A stretch of 18,115 bases of DNA from an uncultured Alistipes sp. GTDB lineage: Bacteria > Bacteroidota > Bacteroidia > Bacteroidales > Rikenellaceae. Both the position numbers and the translations under genes were made by a program. Shown here one piece after another: positions 1-6,556 of this stretch; position 1 is the first letter of the stretch; each line of letters begins with the position of its first letter. The notes below the pieces were generated by a model. That model made no database searches. It was given only the letters and a program-made list of their open reading frames with translations, and was not told where the DNA came from. Location: contig CAAGGR010000126.1 of the NCBI GenBank assembly GCA_900769445.1, forward strand, positions 1 to 18,115. Reading direction: 5' to 3'.

Positions 1-19
1 AAAGCTGTCCCCCTGAGCC

Positions 20-56
20 CACAAGAGAAGCCCCCCGACCGAACCGGCCGAGGGGC
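20..56 (-). terminator. Rho-independent terminator of the leftward gene
   Basis: On the minus strand, bases 56 to 30 fold into a 12-bp GC-rich stem with a 3-base loop, followed by the T-rich stretch TTCTCTTGT. Two positions are G-U pairs when read as minus-strand RNA but A/C mismatches when read as plus-strand RNA. The hairpin is therefore built for leftward transcripts, and it sits just after the leftward gene at 93-314. Confidence 0.75.
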
Positions 57-92
57 ATCCAGGCTGACGAGTGCCAATATTGTGCTAGTTGG

Positions 93-314
93 CTACTCCA
101 AACTGTCAATGAAGATCTGTTCAGCCTTCAACGTGTAAGCGTCAATGATGCCCATGTCTTCGGGGTACATGTCGTAGATTACCGATGCAATGGCATACAT
201 CTTGTTGAGGTTGTCCCGTGCAGCCTCAGTGTATTTCATGTGAATCATGAGTTGCATCTTTCTATAGTAGTTCTTGAAGTGATGTAAGAGAATTTCGTAG
301 GTTGACTTAGCCAT
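93..314 (-). CDS. Small leftward protein of unknown function (73 aa)
   Basis: This is the only gene transcribed leftward. The start is well supported: GGAGG on the minus strand (plus 322-326) lies 7 bases before ATG at 314-312. The product is 73 residues, predicted mostly helical, with a basic and aromatic first half (HHFKNYYRK) and an acidic C-terminus. There is no membrane segment and no family I recognise. It diverges from the replication genes and has its own downstream terminator. That placement suits an early regulator or host-takeover protein, but this is inference from position only. Confidence 0.8.
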   Translation of the reverse strand: MAKSTYEILLHHFKNYYRKMQLMIHMKYTEAARDNLNKMYAIASVIYDMYPEDMGIIDAYTLKAEQIFIDSLE

Positions 315-336
315 TGATTAACCTCCAAAATATGTA

Positions 337-364
337 TTGCAATTCCTTCAATTGCGTGTATTAT
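337..364 (+). promoter_or_regulatory. Candidate rightward promoter
   Basis: TTGCAA (337-342), a 16-base spacer and TATTAT (359-364) fit a sigma-70/SigA type promoter in the AT-rich divergent region. A leftward -10-like CATAAT lies on the minus strand over 360-365, with only a poor -35 (TCAATA, 383-388). Leftward transcription of the 93-314 gene may start there, but this is weak. Confidence 0.4.
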
Positions 365-394
365 GTTATCACAAGTTCCGCGTATTGAAAAGGG

Positions 395-423
395 TTGACA
401 ATGTGGTTTTACATTCTTATGAT
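395..423 (+). promoter_or_regulatory. Strong rightward early promoter
   Basis: A consensus TTGACA at 395-400, a 17-base spacer and TATGAT at 418-423 give a near-perfect housekeeping promoter. The expected start near 430 leaves a leader of about 30 bases before the ribosome binding site at 451-460. It would drive the replication block that starts at 461. Confidence 0.75.
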
Positions 424-460
424 TTCATTGTTCGTAGGCTTCACGATATCAGGAGAGGGG

Positions 461-799
461 GTGAACAATGTGGCAGATAAGTACAACATCTTTGGCAAGA
501 GTGGTAGGTCTGGACGCATCATGCGTACAGTTACCTTCACCGTTTGTGAGGGATATGAGCTCAACGAGAGCAACGGCAAGAGTCGTGAGTTCAAGGATAC
601 GCTTGTTGGGAAGTACACGCCCAAGAGGGCAACCAGGGCGTTCAACAAGATTTCCCCCGGCTATCACATCAAGATCACTCACACCATTGTATACTCGCAA
701 CTTGTGTCGATGGACTTCTGGGACTTCTGGCAGTATTGCGAACCGAGGACAGACCCAAAGAAGCTTGAAGAGTACATTTTAGAGAAGAAAGTCTTTTAG
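461..799 (+). CDS. Small beta-rich early protein, possibly DNA-binding (112 aa)
   Basis: This is the first gene of the rightward early block. I chose GTG 461 because AGGAG (451-455) precedes it by 5 bases. GTG 470 in the same frame is also possible, since GGGGGTGA at 457-464 would serve as its binding site. The frame is open back to ATG 401, which would add a hydrophobic segment (WFYILMISLFVGF), but that stretch overlaps the strong promoter and is probably not translated. The body has a strand-like stretch (RTVTFTVCEGY), then a GKYTPKRATRAFNK segment and an aromatic end (MDFWDFWQYCEP). The layout reminds me of small phage nucleic-acid-binding proteins found beside SSB genes. It occupies a place where phi29 relatives carry replication accessory proteins. 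The function is not established. Confidence 0.7.
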   Translation: MNNVADKYNIFGKSGRSGRIMRTVTFTVCEGYELNESNGKSREFKDTLVGKYTPKRATRAFNKISPGYHIKITHTIVYSQLVSMDFWDFWQYCEPRTDPKKLEEYILEKKVF

Positions 800-814
800 A
801 AAGGAACCAAGATC

Positions 815-1240
815 ATGACAAACGAACTCGCAACCACGACTGAGAACAACGCTTCGCTTCCGTCAACCATCACCATCAACAGCCCTGCCGAGAAGAACCG
901 TGCTCTCAGGGCGCTCAGCGCTTCCGTGTCACTCGCAAAGGCCGTCACGCCTGGAGAAGCATTCGATGTTGTTGACATTTTCCAGACACCTGGAACTCGT
1001 CGCTCTCGTGTAGAGGGAATGCCCGACGTTCCCTGCATCAACACGTATTTCCTGCTTGCCGATGGTCGTTCTCTCATGACCCAATCCAATGGCATCGCAA
1101 GCAGCGCACAGATGCTTCTGTCTAAGCAGATGTATCCCGATTGCGGCCGTTCGACCGAAAAGGGTTTTCTCACGCTCTGTGTTGTCGAGCAAAAGCTAGA
1201 CAATGGCAACACGCTCAAGTCTGTCATTCCGATGGACTAG
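815..1240 (+). CDS. Probable single-stranded DNA-binding protein (141 aa)
   Basis: The start is ATG 815 with AAAGGA at 800-805 about 9 bases upstream. The product is 141 residues, close to the phi29 SSB p5 (124). The N-terminus is low in structure and rich in Thr/Asn/Ser. The core runs from about residue 45 and contains FDVVDIFQTPGTRRSR, then PCINTYFLLADGRS and MTQSNGIASSAQ. That pattern resembles small phage ssDNA-binding proteins in which a strand pair ending in a DG turn is followed by a SQS/TQSNGIA motif. The place in the replication block, before terminal protein and polymerase, fits an SSB that coats strands displaced during protein-primed replication. A terminator follows at once, which would let this gene be expressed more strongly than those after it. 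The family assignment is from memory of the motif. Confidence 0.6.
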   Translation: MTNELATTTENNASLPSTITINSPAEKNRALRALSASVSLAKAVTPGEAFDVVDIFQTPGTRRSRVEGMPDVPCINTYFLLADGRSLMTQSNGIASSAQMLLSKQMYPDCGRSTEKGFLTLCVVEQKLDNGNTLKSVIPMD

Positions 1241-1263
1241 CTCCACGCAGGATCTTTACCAAT

Positions 1264-1299
1264 GGGGCACTGCATCAATGGTGCGGTGCCCTTTTTATT
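1264..1299 (+). terminator. Rho-independent terminator after the SSB gene
   Basis: Bases 1265-1274 pair with 1282-1291 (10 bp, one G-U) around a 7-base loop, followed by TTTTTATT (1292-1299). It lies 24 bases after the SSB stop and ends just before the ribosome binding site (1301-1305) of the next gene. I see no convincing promoter between it and 1315, so downstream genes probably depend on read-through. That would lower terminal protein, polymerase and ATPase relative to SSB. Confidence 0.8.
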
Positions 1300-1314
1300 C
1301 GGGAGATGAAAAAC

Positions 1315-1884
1315 ATGCATGACTTCATAACCATACCACCGCGCGTCTATCGAGCATTCAAGCGGCTACCGATGAAGGAGCACACGGCAAAATCCACCCA
1401 GCGGTACGCTGAGTTTGTTCGTCTTGCGGTGACGGCCTACGACTTCACGCTTACCTACAGTGACAGCTACTTCTTGGTTAGGTGCGAATGGCCTAAGCCC
1501 AAGACGTGGGGAAACGACCGTGAGGATATGTTTTGGTACCTCACCAAGACAGAGTTTGCAAACCTTGGCAAAGGTGTCGAGTTCAAGGTACCCGAATGCA
1601 GCGTATCACCATTTGCAGGTGGTGACATACTTAGTGACAGTGCCATCAATAGATTACTTGACTTGACTGCTGATACCTACAAGAGCCGAATGCCACAATC
1701 AGCAAAGGCAAAGTACGTAGACGCTAGGTACCTAGCTCAATTGACAAGAACAATCGACATGATCTTGTCAGAGGATAGAAACGTTAGGATTGACTTTGGT
1801 TGTGCTTCGTATGCGCCTGTCGTGATGGCCGCATCTGATAAGCAATTCCACGTCTATGGGCTCGTCATGCCCATTAGGAAATAG
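1315..1884 (+). CDS. DnaN-like (sliding clamp-like) small protein (189 aa)
   Basis: The frame is open from 1141 (inside the SSB gene), but the start is taken at ATG 1315 because GGGAG (1301-1305) lies 9 bases upstream and the terminator ends at 1299. The C-terminal part, from about residue 135, reads VDARYLAQLTRTID, then NVRIDFG, then APVVMAASD, ending GLVMPIRK. In bacterial DnaN the last domain has the same order: a helix starting N-x-x-YL, a strand VRxxF, a PxxxxP/AS segment, and the near-invariant terminal (V/L)MPxR. The N-terminal half has RLAVTAYDFTLTYSD, which resembles the first beta strands of a clamp domain. At 189 residues it has room for about two clamp-type domains, not the three of DnaN (about 370 residues). 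Known phi29-type polymerases need no clamp. A distant clamp homologue is my best reading, and a chance resemblance is not excluded. Confidence 0.5.
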   Translation: MHDFITIPPRVYRAFKRLPMKEHTAKSTQRYAEFVRLAVTAYDFTLTYSDSYFLVRCEWPKPKTWGNDREDMFWYLTKTEFANLGKGVEFKVPECSVSPFAGGDILSDSAINRLLDLTADTYKSRMPQSAKAKYVDARYLAQLTRTIDMILSEDRNVRIDFGCASYAPVVMAASDKQFHVYGLVMPIRK

Positions 1885-1895
1885 GAGGTAAAGCC

Positions 1896-2750
1896 ATGGC
1901 AAGGGCAAGAAGACCAAGCGATGATGTTCATAACGCGCGTAGGCGTGTCCGTAGACAAGCTGACAGGATTGAGCGCATCGGTGACCTTGCCACGGCAAAC
2001 AAGCTTCGTGACGTGGCACGAGCTGGATCTGGTGCGACTATCGAGCAGCTGGACAATCTCTATAGGCAATACAAGCCGGCAAAAGCGCAACAGCAGACAG
2101 AACAGCAGACAGTCAGACAACCACGCAAGAAGAGACAATCTGACGAGATATACAACGCTAGAAGACGCCTACAACGACAGGCTGACAGCCTTGAGCGTCA
2201 GGCATTGAAGCAGCCAGAGGGCATACGTGAGCAGATGGAGTCATTCGCAAAGTCGCTTCGCAAGCACGCAGACAGCGCATATGGACTCAAGTCGCAAAAG
2301 GATCGTGACGAGGCATTGCAGAGGCTTGGCAAGGTGCGCGAACTTACCAAGGGTGCATCTTATGGTAAATCGGGTGTATATAGGCGAAACCTCATCATAC
2401 AACAACAGCTTAATGCGGCTGGGACAAAGGACGCTGACAGCTCAATCACACAAAGGCAAAAGGATGTTTTCTGGATAGCGGTCAAGGGCCTATGGCCCGA
2501 GGGTGTTGACGTTCCGAGAAACGAGCGATACGAGCGCGTCATTGATCATTTCTACTTCTTTGAGAACTCAGACTCAAAGGACTTTGAAAAGTGGCTCAAG
2601 AAAAAGAAGGGACTGGACATTGAGGATGTTGCAGGGGACTTGTCCTATGTCTTCGAGTTCATCACCACTGAACTAAACGACCCTGCCGACTATGAAAGCC
2701 CAGAGGTTCCTTACGACGTGTACAAAATGGGCATCTTGACGCTCAGGTAG
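1896..2750 (+). CDS. Terminal protein (protein primer for DNA replication, 284 aa)
   Basis: The terminal protein supplies a side-chain hydroxyl that primes replication at each genome end and stays linked to the 5' ends. The assignment rests on position directly before the protein-primed polymerase, size (284 residues; phi29 TP 266) and composition. The first 130 residues are very basic and Gln/Arg-rich, as expected for a non-specific DNA-binding region. The C-terminal 110 residues are mixed and end in an acidic segment rich in Ser/Thr/Tyr where the priming residue should lie; I cannot say which residue it is. The start is ATG 1896, 5 bases after AGGAGGT (1884-1890). Residues 8-27 and 82-101 are two copies of one helical motif (SDxxxNARRRxxRQADxxER, 13 of 20 identical), an unusual internal duplication. 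The polymerase start follows 7 bases after the stop, so the two are probably translationally coupled. Confidence 0.8.
   Translation: MARARRPSDDVHNARRRVRRQADRIERIGDLATANKLRDVARAGSGATIEQLDNLYRQYKPAKAQQQTEQQTVRQPRKKRQSDEIYNARRRLQRQADSLERQALKQPEGIREQMESFAKSLRKHADSAYGLKSQKDRDEALQRLGKVRELTKGASYGKSGVYRRNLIIQQQLNAAGTKDADSSITQRQKDVFWIAVKGLWPEGVDVPRNERYERVIDHFYFFENSDSKDFEKWLKKKKGLDIEDVAGDLSYVFEFITTELNDPADYESPEVPYDVYKMGILTLR
1917..2198 (+). repeat. Two divergent copies of a helical motif in the terminal protein
   Basis: Residues 8-27 (bases 1917-1976) and 82-101 (bases 2139-2198) share 13 of 20 residues, with the core NARRR-xx-RQAD-xx-ER. They are spaced 74 residues apart and joined by a Gln-rich linker (QQQTEQQTVRQ). 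The span given covers both copies. Confidence 0.85.
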
Positions 2751-2757
2751 ACAAGAT

Positions 2758-5307
2758 ATGACGGCAACAAAGAAGACTCGCGAATATCGCATTTGGTCGA
2801 TATTCGATACCGAGACAACTAACTACAAGCAGCGCGACGGCCATACGGTGGCCTTTCCGATACTCTACATCTTCAACGACGTATCGCAGGTGCCCATGAG
2901 TGAGTATGTCCTGGACGATCCGCGCGAGCATGTGGACTTCTACCGTGACGAGGAATCGGCCATCTCGCACATTGACGGCATCGTTCACGCGGGCATTGAG
3001 GCGGGCATCATTCCTATAGTGTGCCTCTATAATGCCATCTTTGACCTACAGACGATCCTTTTCAGGCTCCATGACACCTATGAGATGGAAGTCAATGCCC
3101 AATCATCAACCAACATCTATACGCTTGACCTGCAACTAGGTGGCAAGACCGTGCTTAGGTTCTGGGACACATACCATCTAGAGATGAGGGGCCTCAAGGC
3201 CATGGGCGTCACGTGCGGAGTGTCAAAGCTTCTTGGCGAGTGGAACTATGAGCTCGTGCGCACGCCAAGGACTGAGCTAACGAAAGAGGAACTTGGTTAT
3301 GCGAGGCGTGACGTGCAGGTGATACCGGCTTATCTTCGTTACCTTTGCGATGCCAACGAGTGGCTTAGCCCAAACATGCTAGGCGTGCAAGTCATAACCA
3401 AGACCTCACTTGTCAGGCAGATGGCAAAAAACGAGATTGGCAAGATCACAGTTCCCGCGAAGGGTAAGCGCTTGCGTCTTTCTGTGGCGTTCGAGTTCCT
3501 TTGCAAGCGCGAGCAACCAAAGGACTATGAGAGCTACGCAATGCGACTTGCTTGCTTTCGCGGTGGCCTTACCTTCACGGCCGCGAGCGTCGCAAGCACG
3601 GTCGTTAACCATGTGTGCTCCATTGACGAGACGAGCGCACATCACGCTTTTCTCAATGGCCGGCGTGTGCCTATCGGCTTTGCGCGTCTTGAGAAGAGGC
3701 ACATGAGGCTTTGGCTCTATGACATTTCCCGCTACTCGCTAGCCGACGTGCTCAATAGATACGCTTACCCATTTCAGCGCTGGTTTCACATGAGCGTCAG
3801 GATAAGGAACCTTCGCATCAAGAAGGGAACGTGCTTCGACGTGTGGGGAATAGGGATCCTGTCGCAAGCAAAGTTTACGCGCAAGGTGGCACGCTCAGAT
3901 GATGGGACGGACAACATGCGACACATTGCGTCAGAGGATGACATTAGGGCTCGTGGCTTCGGTGACTCGTGCGTAGGCGCGACGTTCGCTTTTGGTAAGC
4001 TCATGAGCGCAGATGAATGTGTTGTACATGTTTCGGAGCTTGAGTGGTGGTGCATGCTACAGGTCTACGAATGGGACGAGTACGAGCCCCTTGAGGGTGA
4101 AGGCACCATTCGCAGCATTTGGCCTCCCGATTACGTGACATTGCAATCAAACATCCTCTTCGAGCGCAAGAACGATGCAAAGGTAATGGATGCCAACTAT
4201 GTCGAAGGTGCGCCCTATGCACGTGACATACCTAGATCTATTCCATATTCAATTGCTGATCTTGCAAGAAGTGGTGAGCTTTCGTCTTCCTTCCTAACGT
4301 CCTGGTACGCCTCCACTGTCAAGGGTGCATTCAACGGCATCTATGGCACACAGGCGCAAAACCTCATGAAGCCAGAGTATGAGGTAGAGACCAACGCTGA
4401 GCTTGAGGTCAATCAAGAGACAAAGGTAACGCCCGAGAACTTCGATGAGAGAAGCGAAGAGATCAAACATCCCATGGTTCTCTACCCATATGGGCTTCGT
4501 ATCGTCGGTGGCTCTCGCATGCAGCTCGTGATAGCGATGATGCTTCTGTGGGAGCGTTTCGGAAACCGTGTGTGCGCGTGTGGCGGTGATACTGACTCGA
4601 TAAAGGTGAGATGTGACAGCGACGTGACCTCATCTGACATTATCGACGCACTGGAACCTCTTCATAAGGCCATAACAGGCGCAATATCGCTCTCAATGAC
4701 AAGGCTTAGAAAGACGCATCCAGACAAGGCGTCAACGCTTGATAACGTTGGTTGCTTCGAGATAGAGCGTGCAAAAGGATCCAAATCAGAGTTTTACAGG
4801 TGGCACATGGAGGCATGGAACAAGGCTAGGATATCCGTCACCGAAGAGGGCGAGCCACATGTCACGTGCGCGGGGCTGTCACGGCCATCTGGGGCCTACA
4901 CGCTTGAGACGTGGCTTGCTGACATGCACGGTGCGGGCTGGTCATGGGAAAGGCTGCTGCCGCTTGCACTTGGCTATAACGTGACCTACACGAATGCCAT
5001 TTGTCACGCGCTTGAGCATGATAAGCCACTTTTCTCCGACATGTTTCATGGAACCGTGACCGACTACAAGGGTGATGCTATGGACGTTTGCACGCACGCT
5101 GCAATAGCCCTTCACCCGACCAACAGAAAGATGGGCGACACGCTCAAAAACGTGAACCTTGCAAACGTCGCGTGGCTTCATGACGTGTGTGGCCGTGACG
5201 TTGACACGTATGAGCGAGTCTGCGATGTTTCTTTTGACGAGAGTGGAAACGCAACGCCAATGATCTATCAACAGACTGAGTTTGGGATGGAGGTAATGGA
5301 ACCGTGA
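2758..5307 (+). CDS. Protein-primed family B DNA polymerase (849 aa)
   Basis: This enzyme copies the linear genome from terminal-protein primers, with strand displacement and 3'-5' proofreading. Exonuclease motifs are intact: FDTET (D17, E19), YNAIFD (N92, D96) and YARRD (Y181, D185). Polymerase motifs follow: FRGG (267-270, the YxGG equivalent), motif A with D290 in SIDETSAHHAF, motif B K522-GAF-N526-GI-YG, and motif C DTDS (611-614). CAGLS (704-708) matches the CAGM segment near the phi29 C-terminus. The phi29 motif A signature DxxSLYP is altered to DETSAHH, and KARI (689-692) stands where KxY is expected. The protein is much longer than phi29 polymerase (575). The extra length lies between motifs A and B, where the priming insertion (TPR1) sits, and after motif C. 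The ribosome binding site is weak (AGG at 2745-2747), consistent with coupling to the upstream gene. Confidence 0.95.
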   Translation: MTATKKTREYRIWSIFDTETTNYKQRDGHTVAFPILYIFNDVSQVPMSEYVLDDPREHVDFYRDEESAISHIDGIVHAGIEAGIIPIVCLYNAIFDLQTILFRLHDTYEMEVNAQSSTNIYTLDLQLGGKTVLRFWDTYHLEMRGLKAMGVTCGVSKLLGEWNYELVRTPRTELTKEELGYARRDVQVIPAYLRYLCDANEWLSPNMLGVQVITKTSLVRQMAKNEIGKITVPAKGKRLRLSVAFEFLCKREQPKDYESYAMRLACFRGGLTFTAASVASTVVNHVCSIDETSAHHAFLNGRRVPIGFARLEKRHMRLWLYDISRYSLADVLNRYAYPFQRWFHMSVRIRNLRIKKGTCFDVWGIGILSQAKFTRKVARSDDGTDNMRHIASEDDIRARGFGDSCVGATFAFGKLMSADECVVHVSELEWWCMLQVYEWDEYEPLEGEGTIRSIWPPDYVTLQSNILFERKNDAKVMDANYVEGAPYARDIPRSIPYSIADLARSGELSSSFLTSWYASTVKGAFNGIYGTQAQNLMKPEYEVETNAELEVNQETKVTPENFDERSEEIKHPMVLYPYGLRIVGGSRMQLVIAMMLLWERFGNRVCACGGDTDSIKVRCDSDVTSSDIIDALEPLHKAITGAISLSMTRLRKTHPDKASTLDNVGCFEIERAKGSKSEFYRWHMEAWNKARISVTEEGEPHVTCAGLSRPSGAYTLETWLADMHGAGWSWERLLPLALGYNVTYTNAICHALEHDKPLFSDMFHGTVTDYKGDAMDVCTHAAIALHPTNRKMGDTLKNVNLANVAWLHDVCGRDVDTYERVCDVSFDESGNATPMIYQQTEFGMEVMEP

Positions 5308-6422
5308 GACTCGCATACACAGAGGATGGCTACATTGACTGGCCGCTCATCATGAGCTACGACGCGCCCTATACCATCGTCATTGACGCGAGGACGAGGG
5401 GCAAGACCTTCGGTCTTCGGCACCAATGCATCAAGGACTACGTAAACCGTGGCAAGCGCTTTGTCGAGCTGACGAGGGTTGCCGACTTCCTGCAGGGTGA
5501 CGGCAAGCTGCAACAAGACTATTTTGCCAAGTATTACACTGAGCTACCAGACGATCGCTACATACGGGAGCATCTTCTTGAGACACGGGGCAAGCACGCA
5601 TACATTGCGAAAAGGCCAAAGGACAAGGACGAGAAGCCATCTTGGGACGTGCTAGGGTACTTTCTTGCGCTCAATGACGCGGAATCAATCAAGAGACGCT
5701 CAAACTCATTCAAGCCCGTGAAGCGCTACATCTTCGATGAGGGTCTCATAGACAAGAGCTTGCCAGGGGCACGCTATCACGACTACCTACCGGGCGAGAT
5801 TGGTGCGGTTGCCTCCATCATGACGAGCGTTTCACGTGAGAGGCCGAACACGAGGCCAGAGGACAGGCCACGACTATACATCCTTGGCAATGCGGTAGAC
5901 CTAACGTGTCCGTGGCTACAGCATTTCGGCATTCGTGATGTGCCCCCATACGGCTTCTCATGGCACTACAACAAGAAGTGCCTCCTGTGGTATGGCCCAC
6001 CAGACGAGAAGTGGGCAGAGCGACAAAACATGAGCGTAGCAAGCGGGCTTCTTGACAGTGCCGACGCAAAGAGCGCAAACCTCAACGAGTTTGCCACGCT
6101 TGACGCTGACTATTTCTCTGAGATTCCGAAGGGCGCAAGGTTCAGCTTCGGCATCGTATACAAGCAACGGACATTTGGCGTGTGGATGGACATGAGAGAG
6201 GGTTATTACTACGTGGCACCCCGACTGCCTAAGTCCACTGACAATGCTCCCGTCTATGCGCTTACGTCAGACGATGCACGGCCCAACTACATCCTTGCGA
6301 AGAGGGCTCAAAAGTCGCTTAAGGGCTTCGTGTCGCTCTACTATGCCGGCATCGTCAAATACACAGATCACGCAACACGTGCGGGCTTCCTTGAAGCGCT
6401 CTCGCTCTATGGGATAAGATAG
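5304..6422 (+). CDS. Genome-packaging ATPase, phi29 gp16-like (372 aa)
   Basis: This is the motor that drives DNA into the prohead through the connector. It starts at GTG 5304 and overlaps the polymerase stop as GTGA, with GGAGGT (5289-5294) 9 bases upstream. The N-terminus matches gp16 in layout: a short MSYD segment (17-20), then the P-loop in IDARTRGKT (residues 27-35, K34 and T35) where phi29 has GARGIGKS, so Asp replaces the first Gly. Walker B is YIFDE (D145, E146), and LGNAVD (194-199) looks like the sensor segment. The length is close to gp16 (332). In phi29 the ATPase is the last late gene, whereas here it is joined to the replication block and followed directly by a non-coding gap that could encode a packaging RNA. 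Confidence 0.9.
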   Translation: MRLAYTEDGYIDWPLIMSYDAPYTIVIDARTRGKTFGLRHQCIKDYVNRGKRFVELTRVADFLQGDGKLQQDYFAKYYTELPDDRYIREHLLETRGKHAYIAKRPKDKDEKPSWDVLGYFLALNDAESIKRRSNSFKPVKRYIFDEGLIDKSLPGARYHDYLPGEIGAVASIMTSVSRERPNTRPEDRPRLYILGNAVDLTCPWLQHFGIRDVPPYGFSWHYNKKCLLWYGPPDEKWAERQNMSVASGLLDSADAKSANLNEFATLDADYFSEIPKGARFSFGIVYKQRTFGVWMDMREGYYYVAPRLPKSTDNAPVYALTSDDARPNYILAKRAQKSLKGFVSLYYAGIVKYTDHATRAGFLEALSLYGIR

Positions 6423-6521
6423 ACGCAGACGAGGTGCCTTTTAGCCTGGAGGGATCGCGTCAGATCTGGAGAACCACCGTGAGGAACGGGCCAGCGACGT
6501 GGCGTATGTGGTAATGCGTCT
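6421..6521 (+). ncRNA. Candidate packaging-RNA-like structured RNA
   Basis: The non-coding gap after the packaging ATPase can be folded by eye into a closed, branched structure. A 7-bp closing helix joins 6421-6427 and 6515-6521. A hairpin at 6452-6467 (GGATC/GATCT) has loop GCGTCA. A second helix (6473-6476 with 6509-6512) encloses two hairpins: 6477-6489 (CCGT/ACGG, loop GAGGA) and 6490-6503 (GCCA/TGGC, loop GCGACG). Loop bases CGTC (6458-6461) and GACG (6496-6499) are complementary over 4 bases. Complementary 4-base loops and a multi-way junction are known hallmarks of phi29 pRNA, which works with a homologous ATPase. A possible promoter inside the ATPase end (TTGAAG 6391-6396, TAAGAT 6415-6420) would start near 6427 and lose the closing helix, so an RNA with that helix would need processing or another start. 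This is hand folding and remains a hypothesis. Confidence 0.35.
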
Positions 6522-6526
6522 TCATG

Positions 6527-6555
6527 TGCAAAAGTCTAACATCTTGTCTTATAAT
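6527..6555 (+). promoter_or_regulatory. Candidate late promoter
   Basis: A perfect TATAAT at 6550-6555 stands before the scaffold/capsid genes, with a poor -35 (TGCAAA, 6527-6532, 17-base spacer). A good -10 with a poor -35 is also the arrangement of the phi29 late promoter A3, which needs an activator (p4). Whether an activator exists here is unknown. The start would fall near 6562, inside the terminator stem at 6557-6588. Confidence 0.6.
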
Positions 6556-6556
6556 C

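Noticed and set aside
468..782. Alternative ATG 468 frame (104 residues) over the 461-799 gene
   Set aside because: The product is an Arg/Ser-rich out-of-frame sequence; the frame at 461 has the better structured protein and stop spacing to the next gene.
1141..1314. N-terminal extension of the clamp-like protein into the SSB gene
   Set aside because: It would run through the SSB coding end and the terminator hairpin; ATG 1315 has a proper binding site.
6391..6420. Promoter inside the ATPase end (TTGAAG, 18 bases, TAAGAT)
   Set aside because: Only 4 of 6 matches in each box and it would start within the proposed closing helix; kept as a note in the RNA entry, not as a feature.
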